Assembly (NCBI RefSeq): GCF_005771405.1
Contig: NZ_VAUA01000003.1
Coordinates: 1 to 64,000 of the forward strand
DNA length: 64,000 nt
From: Parasedimentitalea maritima
GTDB lineage: Bacteria; Pseudomonadota; Alphaproteobacteria; Rhodobacterales; Rhodobacteraceae
Direction: 5' to 3'
The number at the start of each line of letters is the position of its first letter. Position 1 is the first letter of the stretch. The position numbers were made by a program, and so were the translations under genes. The notes below the pieces were generated by a model. That model ran no database searches and had not been told where the DNA came from. It was given only the letters and a program-made list of their open reading frames with translations. Below, in pieces: positions 9,211 through 18,362 of the stretch.

Positions 9211-10200
9211 ATGGGCAATAAACCCTTTAACATAGTAATTGTAGGCCAATCCGGTCGGCTGCAATACGAAGCAATGCTGTTTGCAGCATCCCTGCGGCAT
9301 TGCTCGCCCGACTTCGATGGCCGCCTGTTTATCGCCGTTCCCCAGCCCGGCCCCAACTGGCGCGGCAACCCAAGTATCCGCGACGCCGATGTATTGGCCA
9401 CACTTGAGCAACTCGGCGCAGAAATTCTACCGTTTGAGAACAAGGTGTTTGGCCAGGAATACCCCTATGGAAACAAAATCGAAGCCTTGCAGGCCATGCC
9501 CAGGGACGAACCTTTTGTGTTCTTTGACACGGATACACTGATCACCGGCGACTTGATGTCAGTGCCTTTTGATTTCTCACGCCCGTCGGCCTCACTTCGC
9601 CGCGAGGGGACTTGGCCCAAGCCAACCCTCTATGGCCCCGGCTATACAGAGATATGGCGCGCGCTTTACACCCGCTTTGGATTGGATTTTGACAGCAGCC
9701 TGGATCTGAGCCAGCCAGACGAATACTGGCAACGCTATCTCTATTTCAACGCCGGTTTTTTCTACGGCGCCTGTCCACAGGTGTTTGGCGCACGTTTTCT
9801 AGAATACGCTCAATCCGTCCAAAATGACCTTCCACCGGAACTCATTGGGCAAGAACTGAACCCCTGGCTGGATCAGGTTGTTCTGCCACTGGTCATTCAT
9901 TCCTTTGGTGGCGGCCGCGATGCCCTGCCCACGGGCTATCTGGATGGCGACGTCAGCTGTCACTACCGTCTTCTGCCGATGCTCTACGCACGCGAAAGCG
10001 ATCGTGTGGTTGAAGTGCTTGAACAGATTTGTGCGCCCAACAAGATCAAGAAAGTTCTAAAAGGGTCAGATCCGATCAAACGCATGGTCTATCAGGGGCG
10101 CGGCGAAAAAGTACGGGTGATGTTCGACCGCGACCACCTGCCCCGGCGTGAACAGGCGATCCGCAATCAAATCAAAAAGGCCGGGTTCTGGATGCGGTGA
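9211..10200 (+). CDS. Glycosyltransferase-like protein (GT-A type)
   Basis: This 329-residue soluble protein has an N-terminal Rossmann-like strand (FNIVIVGQSGRLQYEA) and, near residue 105, FVFFDTDTLITGDL, a DxD-type motif where GT-A glycosyltransferases hold the metal and nucleotide sugar. The C-terminal part is basic (residues about 285-329). A start at GTG 9193 is possible, but ATG 9211 sits after GGGA with 5-base spacing and fits the first strand. The acceptor and sugar are unknown. No other polysaccharide genes are adjacent. Confidence 0.55.
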   Translation: MGNKPFNIVIVGQSGRLQYEAMLFAASLRHCSPDFDGRLFIAVPQPGPNWRGNPSIRDADVLATLEQLGAEILPFENKVFGQEYPYGNKIEALQAMPRDEPFVFFDTDTLITGDLMSVPFDFSRPSASLRREGTWPKPTLYGPGYTEIWRALYTRFGLDFDSSLDLSQPDEYWQRYLYFNAGFFYGACPQVFGARFLEYAQSVQNDLPPELIGQELNPWLDQVVLPLVIHSFGGGRDALPTGYLDGDVSCHYRLLPMLYARESDRVVEVLEQICAPNKIKKVLKGSDPIKRMVYQGRGEKVRVMFDRDHLPRREQAIRNQIKKAGFWMR

Positions 10201-10229
10201 CCGGGTAGATTTGCGCCTAGCAATTCCCC

Positions 10230-10269
10230 ATCTTTCACCCGTTCAGAACGCTTGAAATGGGTGAGAGAT
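10230..10269 (+). terminator. Stem-loop after the glycosyltransferase-like gene
   Basis: atctttcaccc (10230-10240) pairs with gggtgagagat (10259-10269) with one G-T pair, and an inner TTCA/TGAA pair lies in the loop. It is 30 bases after the stop and is a candidate transcription end without a clear T-run. Confidence 0.4.
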
Positions 10270-10347
10270 CGACGGAAACTATTCCTACTTTGCGGGGTAG
10301 GTCGGTCAGACTGTTCCAATTTCACCCGTTTTCGTTGTGCCAGGCCG

Positions 10348-10366
10348 TTGGGTGCCTTACACCCAA
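10348..10366 (+). promoter_or_regulatory. Leader hairpin before the O-acetylhomoserine sulfhydrylase gene
   Basis: ttgggtg (10348-10354) and cacccaa (10360-10366) form a 7-bp stem 34 bases before the start codon. Genes of this pathway in alphaproteobacteria are often under SAM-sensing leaders, but I could not match this one to the SAM-II or SAM/SAH consensus by eye. Confidence 0.3.
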
Positions 10367-10399
10367 AATGATAGTTACTTTGTTAATGGAGACAGCCAT

Positions 10400-11692
10400 A
10401 TGACCGAAGCTCCCACCTACGGGTTTGACACATTACAAATTCACGCCGGTGCCAAGCCGGATCCGGCCACCGGCGCCCGGCAAACTCCAATTTATCAAAC
10501 CACGGCTTATGTGTTCCGCGATGCGGATCACGCAGCAGCGCTGTTCAACCTTCAAGAAGTTGGATTCATCTACTCGCGTTTGACCAACCCCACAGTGGCA
10601 GTTCTGCAAGAGCGGATCGCGACCCTTGAAGGCGGCGTTGGGGCTGTGTGTTGTTCGTCAGGTCACGCCGCACAGATCATGGCGCTGTTCCCACTGATGC
10701 AGCCCGGTTGCAACGTCGTTGCCTCGACCCGGCTCTACGGTGGCACCGTCACTCAACTGAGCCAGACCATCAAGCGCTTTGGCTGGGAAGCCAAGTTTGT
10801 CGACACCGACGATCTGGACGCTGTGGCGGCCGCAATTGATGAAAACACCCGTGCAGTATTCTGTGAATCCATTGCCAATCCAGGCGGCTATGTCACCGAT
10901 ATTCGGGCCTTGGCTGATGTCTCAGATGCGGCAGGCATTCCGCTGATTGTCGACAACACCTCGGCCACACCCTACCTGTGCAACCCAATCAAGCAAGGCG
11001 CCACATTGGTGGTCCATTCAACCACCAAATACCTGACGGGCAACGGCACCGTCACGGGTGGTTGCATTGTTGACTCAGGCCAGTTTGACTGGTCCGCAAA
11101 TGACAAGTTCCCCTCTCTCAGCGAACCGGAAACAGCCTATCATGGGCTGAAGTTCCACGAAACCTTTGGGGCTCTGGCTTTCACCTTTCATGGCATTGCC
11201 ATCGGCCTGCGTGATCTGGGCATGACAATGAACCCACAGGCTGCGCACTATACGCTGATGGGCATTGAAACCCTCAGTCTGCGGATGCAGCGTCATGTGG
11301 AAAATGCTGTGACCGTGGCAACCTGGCTAGAGGCAGATCCAAGAGTTGACTATGTCACCTATGCTGGCCTGCCATCGTCGCCGTATTATGATCGGGCACA
11401 AACCTGTTACCCCAAAGGCGCTGGTGGGCTTTTCACCTTTGCAGTCAAAGGCGGATATGACGCCTGCGTCGAGCTGGTAAATTCGCTGGAAATTTTCAGC
11501 CATGTGGCAAACCTCGGTGACACGCGGTCGCTGATCATCCACTCAGCCTCGACCACGCACCGCCAGCTGTCACCGGAGCAGCAAGAGGCTGCTGGTGCAG
11601 GTCCCAACGTGGTTCGACTATCGATTGGAACCGAAGATTCCAAGGATTTGATTGCGGATCTCGATCAGGCTCTGGCCAAAGCCTGCGGCTGA
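10400..11692 (+). CDS. metY: O-acetylhomoserine aminocarboxypropyltransferase/cysteine synthase
   Basis: The 430-residue PLP enzyme of the Cys/Met metabolism family makes homocysteine from O-acetylhomoserine and sulfide. It shows FDTLQIHAGAKPDPATGARQTPIYQT at the start, SRLTNPTVAVLQERIA, and the PLP lysine in HSTTKYLTGNG (near residue 211). The length of 430 is typical for MetY and longer than the 390-400 residues of cystathionine gamma-synthases. ATG 10400 follows GGAGACA; an upstream in-frame ATG lacks one. A strong terminator follows, so it is a single-gene unit. Confidence 0.9.
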   Translation: MTEAPTYGFDTLQIHAGAKPDPATGARQTPIYQTTAYVFRDADHAAALFNLQEVGFIYSRLTNPTVAVLQERIATLEGGVGAVCCSSGHAAQIMALFPLMQPGCNVVASTRLYGGTVTQLSQTIKRFGWEAKFVDTDDLDAVAAAIDENTRAVFCESIANPGGYVTDIRALADVSDAAGIPLIVDNTSATPYLCNPIKQGATLVVHSTTKYLTGNGTVTGGCIVDSGQFDWSANDKFPSLSEPETAYHGLKFHETFGALAFTFHGIAIGLRDLGMTMNPQAAHYTLMGIETLSLRMQRHVENAVTVATWLEADPRVDYVTYAGLPSSPYYDRAQTCYPKGAGGLFTFAVKGGYDACVELVNSLEIFSHVANLGDTRSLIIHSASTTHRQLSPEQQEAAGAGPNVVRLSIGTEDSKDLIADLDQALAKACG

Positions 11693-11714
11693 TCGTACCT
11701 ACGCCGAAAACGTG

Positions 11715-11745
11715 AAAGGCCGGGCAAATCGCCCGGCCTTTTCTC
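11715..11745. terminator. Rho-independent terminator (bidirectional)
   Basis: aaaggccgggc (11715-11725) and gcccggccttt (11731-11741) form an 11-bp GC-rich stem with a 5-base loop, followed by ttctctt. It ends metY and lies directly at the stop of the convergent SIMPL gene. Confidence 0.85.
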
Positions 11746-12462
11746 TTATTCCGCTACCGTTTCGGCGATACTAAACACCACCGAAACAGTGTATGAGAAA
11801 CTCAACTCTCCCGCTTCGATAGGCATGGCACTGCTTCGCGCCATTTCCATTGCCATAGGGTATCCACCGCTGCCGCCCTGATCGGTGATTGATTGCACGG
11901 GCCCCAGGGTCACCCCTGCGGCAGTCGCCAGCTGTTCAGCCTTTCGGATGGCATCCTTAACGGCAGCACCACGGATCTGGTCCTGCACTTCGCTTGGATC
12001 CACGACGCCAAACTGTAATCCCCGAAATTCATTGGCACCTGCCCGTAGGACCTGATCCAGAACCTCGCCCAGCTTATCAAGATCACGCACTCTCAATTGT
12101 AACGTGTTGCTGGCTGTAAAACTGGTAATCTTGCGATCATTCCCACCACTAAGCGACCCCGCTTTCGTCCAGTTTGGATTCACTGAAATCTGCTGGGTTT
12201 GCATATCCTCAGGCTTAATCCCAACACTCTGCAATTGATCAACTACCGCGACCATCGATTTTGACACTGCGGACATCGCATCAACGGCCTCGTCTGCCCG
12301 ATCGGTAACACCCAGTGTTATCAAGGCAAGCGACGGTGGAACTTGTATGCTCGCGTCTCCAGAAACAGATATTTGACGCCGTACAATGGGTTCAACCGCC
12401 CAAGCCGCGCCTGAAGACAACATCAGCACCAGAGCGGAAATAACGAATTTCTTGCTGTTCAT
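11746..12462 (-). CDS. SIMPL (DUF541) domain periplasmic protein
   Basis: The 238-residue protein has a signal peptide (residues about 1-23, ending GAAWA) and the SIMPL/DUF541 pattern: ISVSGDASIQVPPSLALITLGVT, then VVDQLQSVGIKPEDMQT and the C-terminal FSYTVSVVFSI strand. Family members form periplasmic or outer-membrane-linked oligomers with roles in stress or envelope maintenance, but the exact role is not settled. ATG 12462 is chosen over the ATG 18 bases upstream because AAGGAGA is seven bases before it. Confidence 0.85.
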   Translation of the reverse strand: MNSKKFVISALVLMLSSGAAWAVEPIVRRQISVSGDASIQVPPSLALITLGVTDRADEAVDAMSAVSKSMVAVVDQLQSVGIKPEDMQTQQISVNPNWTKAGSLSGGNDRKITSFTASNTLQLRVRDLDKLGEVLDQVLRAGANEFRGLQFGVVDPSEVQDQIRGAAVKDAIRKAEQLATAAGVTLGPVQSITDQGGSGGYPMAMEMARSSAMPIEAGELSFSYTVSVVFSIAETVAE

Positions 12463-12633
12463 ACTAAATCTCCTTTTCAAAACTGATAAATGAGGACGCC
12501 AATCAACTCTGACAAGATCATTTATGTCTGTTTTCCTTTTCCTCGGCGGTCTCCTGCTTTAGAGTTGCAGTGCAAGCCGATATGGTTGCAACACTGTCTT
12601 GGACACTAACGATTTGGATGGTCTAACCACATC

Positions 12634-15174
12634 ATGAAACCGGGCTTTGCATTATCGCTGTCTCCGGATGGCATCTCTCTCTTGCACCGGGCCGCCGGAG
12701 GCTGGCGGCTGGTCGGCAGTGTGGGCTTAGACGTTCCAGACTTGAGCGTGGCTCTGACCGATCTGCAAACATTAGCACAACAACTGGACACAGGACCGAT
12801 ATCTTGCAAGCTGATCATCCCCAATGGTCAGATACGTTACCTAACCATCGACACCGGTGATGTGGATGACGGTGTGCGAATGGACATGGCGCGCGCTGCG
12901 CTGGATGGCGCGACCCCTTATCCAGTCGACGAGCTGGCCTTTGACCTCTCGCAAGACGGCGAGTTGACCCATGTGGCAGCGGTTGCCATCGAAACTCTGG
13001 ACGAAGCTGAAACCTTTGCCAGCGACCACGGGTTTATCCCCACCAGCTTTGTAGCGGCACCAGGGGACATGGATTTCCTTGGCGAACCCTTCTTTGGTAC
13101 AACGCGCGCTGTTCGTGGCATCGAAATAGAACCGGATGGCATAGCTGTTGTAAACGTTGGCCCTGCCGAATTCCCTCAGACACCTCCTGAAAACAAAAAA
13201 CAGGCTGCGCCCAAAGTCGAAACGACGGAGAAAGCCGAAGCAAAGCCTGGGCTGGACGAACCAGTTTCGCCAACCGCTGCAGGTGCCCCTTCAATCGAAG
13301 AGGCTGCTGATGAACCCAAACCTGTGCCGATCCCCGGCTTTAGCAGCCGCCGGGGTAAGCAGGATGCGGCGATTGCCCCCCCGCTACAGGGTGCCAGCCG
13401 TGAGCCGCTCGCGGACGAATTGCCTATCAAGCCCCCGTCCCCAGCAGCCACGTCTCCGGAACATCCAGAATTATCTCCCACGGCACAGGCATCCGGCCCT
13501 GCAGAACCTAGCGACGCGCCCTTACTGCAAGTTTCGGCTCCATCTGTCACCGGGCCTGATGAACAGTCCAAGGTTGCTCCGCCAGTTTCGACTCCCGACA
13601 ATACCGCCTTTTTGAGCCGTAGACAGACGCCGAAGGTTGCAAACAAGACAGCTAAGGTAAGGACAGTATCCGGCATTCAGCCCACTGCGGTAAAGCAGCC
13701 ATCTCGCGATGGGTTGGGTAGTGACCCCTTTGCCCTACGTGAGCCGCAGCAAGTTGGTGGCAAGCCAAAGTTTCTGGGGCTGGCATTGATTGCGGTACTT
13801 TTGCTGTTCATGGCTGCGGCAGCGGCCTGGGCGGTCTATACCAAAGGGTCGATTTTTTTCTTTGGCCCGGAAGTGAGCGCCTCAGGGCCTGATCCTAGCG
13901 TAACACCAGACCAGCAACCAATCTCTGAAACACAACCTGATGGACCGCGCGCGCCTCCGGTTCCCGAGGTCAACACGGTTCCAGATCAGGTTCCAGAAAT
14001 TCTCGCACCGCAAGTCAGCGCCCTCCCTGAAAACCTGTCTGTTCTAGCCGTCCCGCCGGTTGCCATCGAAACAGAAACAGCCAGCCTTTCTGGCACCGAC
14101 AGCGCAGTTCTGGACGCCCTACGGCAGCCGATCCAAACGGATCTAGATCCCGAAGCCGTTGCTGATGGTATTGCAGAAGAGGTCGAACGCCCCGAGCTGT
14201 CACAGGCTGCGCAATATGCCGCCACCGGAATTTGGCAAAGCTTACCTGACGTTCCCGAGTTACCCGCAGTAATTGGACTGAGCGACCTATATGTCGCTTC
14301 AATTGACAATACAGACTTGTCTCAGGATGCCGTTGCCCTGCCAGCAACGACCGATTTCACCACAGACGCCGAACTGGATTTCATCACCTCTCCTGTCGCC
14401 GCAGGCAACGCGTTTGATCTCGATGAACGCGGATTGGTTCGAGCCACTCCCGAAGGCACCCTGAATCCCGACGGTGTTATAGTGTATCTCGGCCGCCCCA
14501 GCCGCGTACCACCACCCACCCCCAATCGTCCCGACCCTGAAGCCGAAGCACAAATTGACGAGCAACAGGCTGTCTTGGCGCTACTACGTCCCCGCGCCCG
14601 ACCAGATGATCTGGTAGAACAGGCCGAACGCGCACAATTGGGAGGCCTCAGCTTGGCCGAACTGGGTCAGAAACGCCCACGCGCGCGTCCCGCCAGCTCA
14701 CGTCCCGCCAACGAGGATAGCCTACCCACCACAGCGCAGGCCATTGCCACATCGGTTGTCCCTAAAGCCCGCCCTGTAAATTTTGCCAACCTTGTCGACC
14801 GGGCTCAGCGCAATACGGAAAACATCCCAGCCTCGGCCTCCGCCTCAACTGCGGGCGTTTTGACCCGACCAGCAGCTGAAGCAGCAGCCGCGGCCATCGC
14901 CCCTGAAACAGTAACTCCCTCGATCCCGACGTCGGCATCCGTAGCCCGACAGGCCACGTTGGAGAACTCGATCAACCTGCGCAAAGTCAATCTGATTGGT
15001 GTTTACGGAACGCCGTCAAACCGCCGTGCACTGGTTCGGCTGTCCTCGGGCCGTTACAAGAAGGTCAAGGTTGGAGATAGAATTGACGGCGGGCAAGTGG
15101 TCGCCATAGGCGACGCTGAATTGCGCTATCAAAAAGGCGGTCGAAACGTCACCCTAAAGATCCCCAACGGCTAA
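12634..15174 (+). CDS. Single-pass membrane protein with PilM/GspL-like N-terminus and GspC/PilP-like C-terminus
   Basis: The 846-residue protein has three parts. Residues 1-170 look like the actin-like fold of PilM/GspL secretion platform proteins (MKPGFALSLSPDGISLLHRA). A Pro/Ala/Glu-rich cytoplasmic linker leads to one membrane helix at about 380-401. A long Pro/Ala-rich periplasmic linker then leads to the last 70 residues (NLIGVYGTPSNRRALVRLSSGRYKKVKVGDRIDGGQVVAIGD in two neighbouring motifs), which resemble the GspC/PilP HR domain. I infer an envelope scaffold. Such proteins are easily misnamed IF-2 because of the linker. No other secretion genes are adjacent. Confidence 0.55.
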   Translation: MKPGFALSLSPDGISLLHRAAGGWRLVGSVGLDVPDLSVALTDLQTLAQQLDTGPISCKLIIPNGQIRYLTIDTGDVDDGVRMDMARAALDGATPYPVDELAFDLSQDGELTHVAAVAIETLDEAETFASDHGFIPTSFVAAPGDMDFLGEPFFGTTRAVRGIEIEPDGIAVVNVGPAEFPQTPPENKKQAAPKVETTEKAEAKPGLDEPVSPTAAGAPSIEEAADEPKPVPIPGFSSRRGKQDAAIAPPLQGASREPLADELPIKPPSPAATSPEHPELSPTAQASGPAEPSDAPLLQVSAPSVTGPDEQSKVAPPVSTPDNTAFLSRRQTPKVANKTAKVRTVSGIQPTAVKQPSRDGLGSDPFALREPQQVGGKPKFLGLALIAVLLLFMAAAAAWAVYTKGSIFFFGPEVSASGPDPSVTPDQQPISETQPDGPRAPPVPEVNTVPDQVPEILAPQVSALPENLSVLAVPPVAIETETASLSGTDSAVLDALRQPIQTDLDPEAVADGIAEEVERPELSQAAQYAATGIWQSLPDVPELPAVIGLSDLYVASIDNTDLSQDAVALPATTDFTTDAELDFITSPVAAGNAFDLDERGLVRATPEGTLNPDGVIVYLGRPSRVPPPTPNRPDPEAEAQIDEQQAVLALLRPRARPDDLVEQAERAQLGGLSLAELGQKRPRARPASSRPANEDSLPTTAQAIATSVVPKARPVNFANLVDRAQRNTENIPASASASTAGVLTRPAAEAAAAAIAPETVTPSIPTSASVARQATLENSINLRKVNLIGVYGTPSNRRALVRLSSGRYKKVKVGDRIDGGQVVAIGDAELRYQKGGRNVTLKIPNG

Positions 15175-15192
15175 TCAACTGCCCCTAAAAGC

Positions 15193-15229
15193 AAAGAACC
15201 CAGAAGCTTTAGCTCCTGGGTCCGTTCTT
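15193..15229. terminator. Bidirectional stem-loop between convergent genes
   Basis: aaagaacccagaagct and agctcctgggtccgttct pair imperfectly around a short loop between the stops of the scaffold gene and hppD. The core acccag/ctgggt and agct/agct pairs are exact. Confidence 0.5.
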
Positions 15230-15252
15230 GACAGGTAGTCAATCGTGCCTAG

Positions 15253-16347
15253 TTAGGCAGTCTCGATCTCGCCATTTGCGATCTGCTCACGTTCAATCGA
15301 TTCAAACAACGCCTTAAAGTTGCCCTCACCAAAACCATCATCGCCTTTGCGCTGAATGAACTCAAAGAAGATCGGTCCAATCACTGTCTTCGAAAAGATT
15401 TGCAGCAGGATTTTAGTTTCACCGCCTTCGTCTACGCCTTCACCGTCGATCAGAATGCCATGCTTCATCATCAGCTCTTTTGGCTCGTCATGGCCCACGA
15501 CCCTGTCGTACGACAGATCATAGTAAGTCTCATTCGGACCCGGCATGAACTTCAAACCCTTGTCAGCGATCTTATCGGTGCTGGTATAGATATCATCAGA
15601 ACCCACAGCGATGTGTTGGATTCCCTCGCCTTTGTATTTCTTCAAATAGGCAACAATCTGACCGGTTTCACCGCTATCCTCGTTGATCGGAATACGGATG
15701 CGTCCACATGGCGAGGTCAGAGCGCGGCTGCGCAGGCCTGTGTACTTGCCTTGAATATCGAAGAACCGGATTTCCTTGAAATTGAACAGCTCTCCGTAGA
15801 AATGGAACCACTTGTCCATATTTCCTTTGAACACATTGTGGGTCAAGTGATCCAGGTAGAAGAAGCCATCACCACGAGGCTTTGACTCGCACAGCCAGTC
15901 AAACTCTTCGTTGAACGGCGAGGTGTCGGAATACTGGTCAATGAAATAGATAAGCGAGCCACCGATGCCTTTGATCGCCGGTACATTCATTGTCTTGTCG
16001 GCTGCGTCATAGGGCTCTGCGCCTTTTGACACAGCGTGGTCATAGGCCTGTTTTGCGTCGACGACCCGCCACCCCATCGCAGGGGCGCAGGGACCATGTT
16101 CGTCAACAAAACGCGCAGCAAAACTCCCAGGCTCTGCATTTAGAATGTATGTCACATCCCCTTGCTGCCACAACTCAACGTTTTTGCTTTTGTGACGGCC
16201 AGTCAACGCATAGCCCATGCGTGCAAACAGCTCGCGCAGTTCTTGTGGCTCAGGGCTGGCGAATTCGACAAATTCGAAACCGTCAGTACCTGCGGGGTTT
16301 TCATCCGAGATGGTGGATTTTGGAGCGGTGTGTGGGAACGGACCCAT
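15253..16347 (-). CDS. hppD: 4-hydroxyphenylpyruvate dioxygenase
   Basis: The 364-residue enzyme turns 4-hydroxyphenylpyruvate into homogentisate in tyrosine breakdown. It has two VOC-type halves; the iron ligands are seen as His in YLDHLTHNVF (about residue 167), His in EGIQHIAVGSDD (about 245) and Glu in IGPIFFEFIQRKGDDGFGEGNF (about 325), with the classic C-terminal gate helix after it. ATG 16347 follows AGGAGG at seven bases. It is divergent from an Lrp/AsnC regulator that probably controls it. Homogentisate dioxygenase is not nearby. Confidence 0.95.
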   Translation of the reverse strand: MGPFPHTAPKSTISDENPAGTDGFEFVEFASPEPQELRELFARMGYALTGRHKSKNVELWQQGDVTYILNAEPGSFAARFVDEHGPCAPAMGWRVVDAKQAYDHAVSKGAEPYDAADKTMNVPAIKGIGGSLIYFIDQYSDTSPFNEEFDWLCESKPRGDGFFYLDHLTHNVFKGNMDKWFHFYGELFNFKEIRFFDIQGKYTGLRSRALTSPCGRIRIPINEDSGETGQIVAYLKKYKGEGIQHIAVGSDDIYTSTDKIADKGLKFMPGPNETYYDLSYDRVVGHDEPKELMMKHGILIDGEGVDEGGETKILLQIFSKTVIGPIFFEFIQRKGDDGFGEGNFKALFESIEREQIANGEIETA

Positions 16348-16492
16348 AATGTGGCCTCCTGCTTGCGCGTTACATTGGTTACACACATAATATCGCAATT
16401 CAGATGCTTGTTTTGCGCATAGTTTGTCACCTCAAGCACTATCGACACGCAAATTTTATGCTAAAGTGACATTTCATGACGAAAGTACGCAC

Positions 16493-16948
16493 ATGCTAGA
16501 CGCCACTGACACCAAACTCCTCGCTGCTTTACAGGCAGATGCTCACCTGACGGCGCAACAATTGGGCGAGCTTCTTAACCTTTCTCCCAGTCAGGCCGGA
16601 CGCCGTCGGCAGCGTCTGGAAAGTGAGGGATTTATCCAGGGGTATTCCGCCCGGCTTGACGCTACAAAGCTTGGATTGCAGGTTCAGGGTTTTGTGCAAG
16701 TGCACCTTGGCAGCCACGGCCCAAAACAATCAGCCAGCTTTGCCACTTTAATTAGCACCCGACCCGAAATCACCTCGGCCTGGACCATGACCGGCGAAGC
16801 GGATTATCTGTTGCGGGTCTATTGTGCTGACCTGCCTGGATTAAACACGCTGCTGCACGAGGTGCTGCTGCCTCATCCAGCCGTGTCTCGCGTACAAAGC
16901 CAAATCGTGATGGATCAACTGAAACGCGACGCACCGCTGCCGACATGA
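16493..16948 (+). CDS. Lrp/AsnC family transcriptional regulator
   Basis: The 151-residue protein starts with LDATDTKLLAALQADAHLT and a helix-turn-helix (AQQLGELLNLSPSQAGRRRQRLESEGFI) at residues about 20-50. The C-terminal RAM/ligand-binding beta-alpha-beta domain follows (SAWTMTGEADYLLRVYCADLPGLNTLL). It lies head-to-head with hppD with a 145-base gap, and Lrp relatives commonly sense aromatic or branched amino acids, so control of hppD by tyrosine or phenylalanine is likely. The start with the shorter N-terminus is chosen on family length. Confidence 0.85.
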   Translation: MLDATDTKLLAALQADAHLTAQQLGELLNLSPSQAGRRRQRLESEGFIQGYSARLDATKLGLQVQGFVQVHLGSHGPKQSASFATLISTRPEITSAWTMTGEADYLLRVYCADLPGLNTLLHEVLLPHPAVSRVQSQIVMDQLKRDAPLPT

Positions 16949-17023
16949 GATCGATTAATAAAACTTGAGCACTTATCCCATAGGTTGATTCCATAACCAG
17001 TTAAAGTTGTATCGGAATCGCTT

Positions 17024-18244
17024 ATGTCTTTTCATGACCGCCGTCAGGAAGCCCGCCCCACGTCTGGAGAAGCTCCCTTTGGACTAAATGAGGTGTTTTT
17101 CTCACGCACCGATGACCGTGGTATCATCCGCGCCTACAATTATGTGTTCCACCGTGTTGCGCATTACGAGGCCAAAGACCTTCTGGCCAAACCTCATAAC
17201 ATCATCCGCCACCCGGATATGCCGCGTGGTGTTTTTCATCTGTTCTGGGACACTCTCAAAAGTGGCCGCTTTATGGGGGCCTATGTCAAAAACAAAGCCA
17301 AGGATGGGCTACACTATTGGGTGTTTGCAGTGGTTGCCCACACAAGCGATGGCTACCTATCTGCACGCATCAAGCCCAGTAGCTCACTCTTCACGACCGT
17401 GATGTCTGAATACGACGCACTTCTTGAAGCAGAAAAAAAAGAGGAGCTGAGCCCAGAGGAGAGTGCCACGCGTCTTTTGGAGAGATTGAAGGCGCTCGGG
17501 TTTGACGATTACCATAGCTTCGCAGCCTACGCCCTTGCTGAGGAACTGACCGCTAGAGATGCGGGGTTGAGTGCGTTTCCAGACCCAAAAATTACCGAAT
17601 TTCGCACCAAACTCGATCACGCAGACGAATTGGTGAAAGAAACCGAAGGTCTGGTACAAGAGTTCGAAGCGATGCGGACTATCCCACACAATCTTCGTGT
17701 CATCGCCTCACGCATTGAACCAGCTGGCGGGCCAGTAACTGTGTTGTCCCAAAATTATGGGACGATGTCGCGTGACATGTCTGATTGGTTTGCAACACAT
17801 GTGCTGGGGGAAAACAGCAATTTTGCAGCCATCAAGGGCACCGTCAATAACAGCATGTTTGTCGAATGCATGGCCCGAATAATGATCGAATGCGACACCC
17901 AGCTACAAAAAGAAAAACGTGATATTGAGGGCATCAATATGCAACAGGAACGCAAGATCTTAGGGGATTTGGTCAAAAATCAGCGTAAAAGCGCGCGCGA
18001 CGGATTGGCGAACGTAAATTTCGAAGCCGACCGCATTCTAACTGCCTGCAATGTGATGCATCGCCACTTCCTTGGGCTTAGTTCAACCCGCGTATTGTGT
18101 AAAATTGAAAGTGCTCGACTACCCACAGAAGGCGAAGCACTGACTGCAATCATCGATCAGCTTGGGATCTTTCAAGCACGAATTTCATCGCAATTAGAAC
18201 GCATTGCCCATCTTAGCACTGCAATTCAGGCCTCAGATCATTAG
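17024..18244 (+). CDS. PAS-domain signalling protein, tandem copy 1
   Basis: The 406-residue soluble protein has an Aer-like PAS domain at residues about 18-125 (EVFFSRTDDRGII, KPHNIIRHPDMPRGVF, YVKNKAKDGLHYWVFA). A helical region follows; residues 221-255 read PHNLRVIASRIEPAGGPVTV and on to NYGTMSRDMSDWF, which lines up with the chemoreceptor hairpin tip (NLLALNAAIEAARAGE..GFAVVA.EVR) but lacks the Glu residues of a true tip. The end is a conserved MHRHFLGLSSTRVLCKIESARL block. There are no membrane helices. Three paralogs lie in tandem. I infer a cytoplasmic energy or redox sensor. Confidence 0.65.
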   Translation: MSFHDRRQEARPTSGEAPFGLNEVFFSRTDDRGIIRAYNYVFHRVAHYEAKDLLAKPHNIIRHPDMPRGVFHLFWDTLKSGRFMGAYVKNKAKDGLHYWVFAVVAHTSDGYLSARIKPSSSLFTTVMSEYDALLEAEKKEELSPEESATRLLERLKALGFDDYHSFAAYALAEELTARDAGLSAFPDPKITEFRTKLDHADELVKETEGLVQEFEAMRTIPHNLRVIASRIEPAGGPVTVLSQNYGTMSRDMSDWFATHVLGENSNFAAIKGTVNNSMFVECMARIMIECDTQLQKEKRDIEGINMQQERKILGDLVKNQRKSARDGLANVNFEADRILTACNVMHRHFLGLSSTRVLCKIESARLPTEGEALTAIIDQLGIFQARISSQLERIAHLSTAIQASDH

Positions 18245-18362
18245 CGTCCAGCGGGCGACAAGTCAGTTTTTGTCGCTCGCAATGAATACCAAGCATTAAT
18301 TCTCCAAAAAGATTCAGTTGTTAGGAACAGGTAGTGCCTTTTAACAACTCCGGAATCGCAAC

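Noticed and set aside
12634-15174. Translation initiation factor IF-2
   Set aside because: The Pro/Ala-rich linker may suggest it, but there is no GTPase domain.
16708-16725. Extra chemoreceptor-like genes next to the PAS copies
   Set aside because: No cheW, cheA or full MCP is found there; the nearest true receptor is at 47.2 kb.
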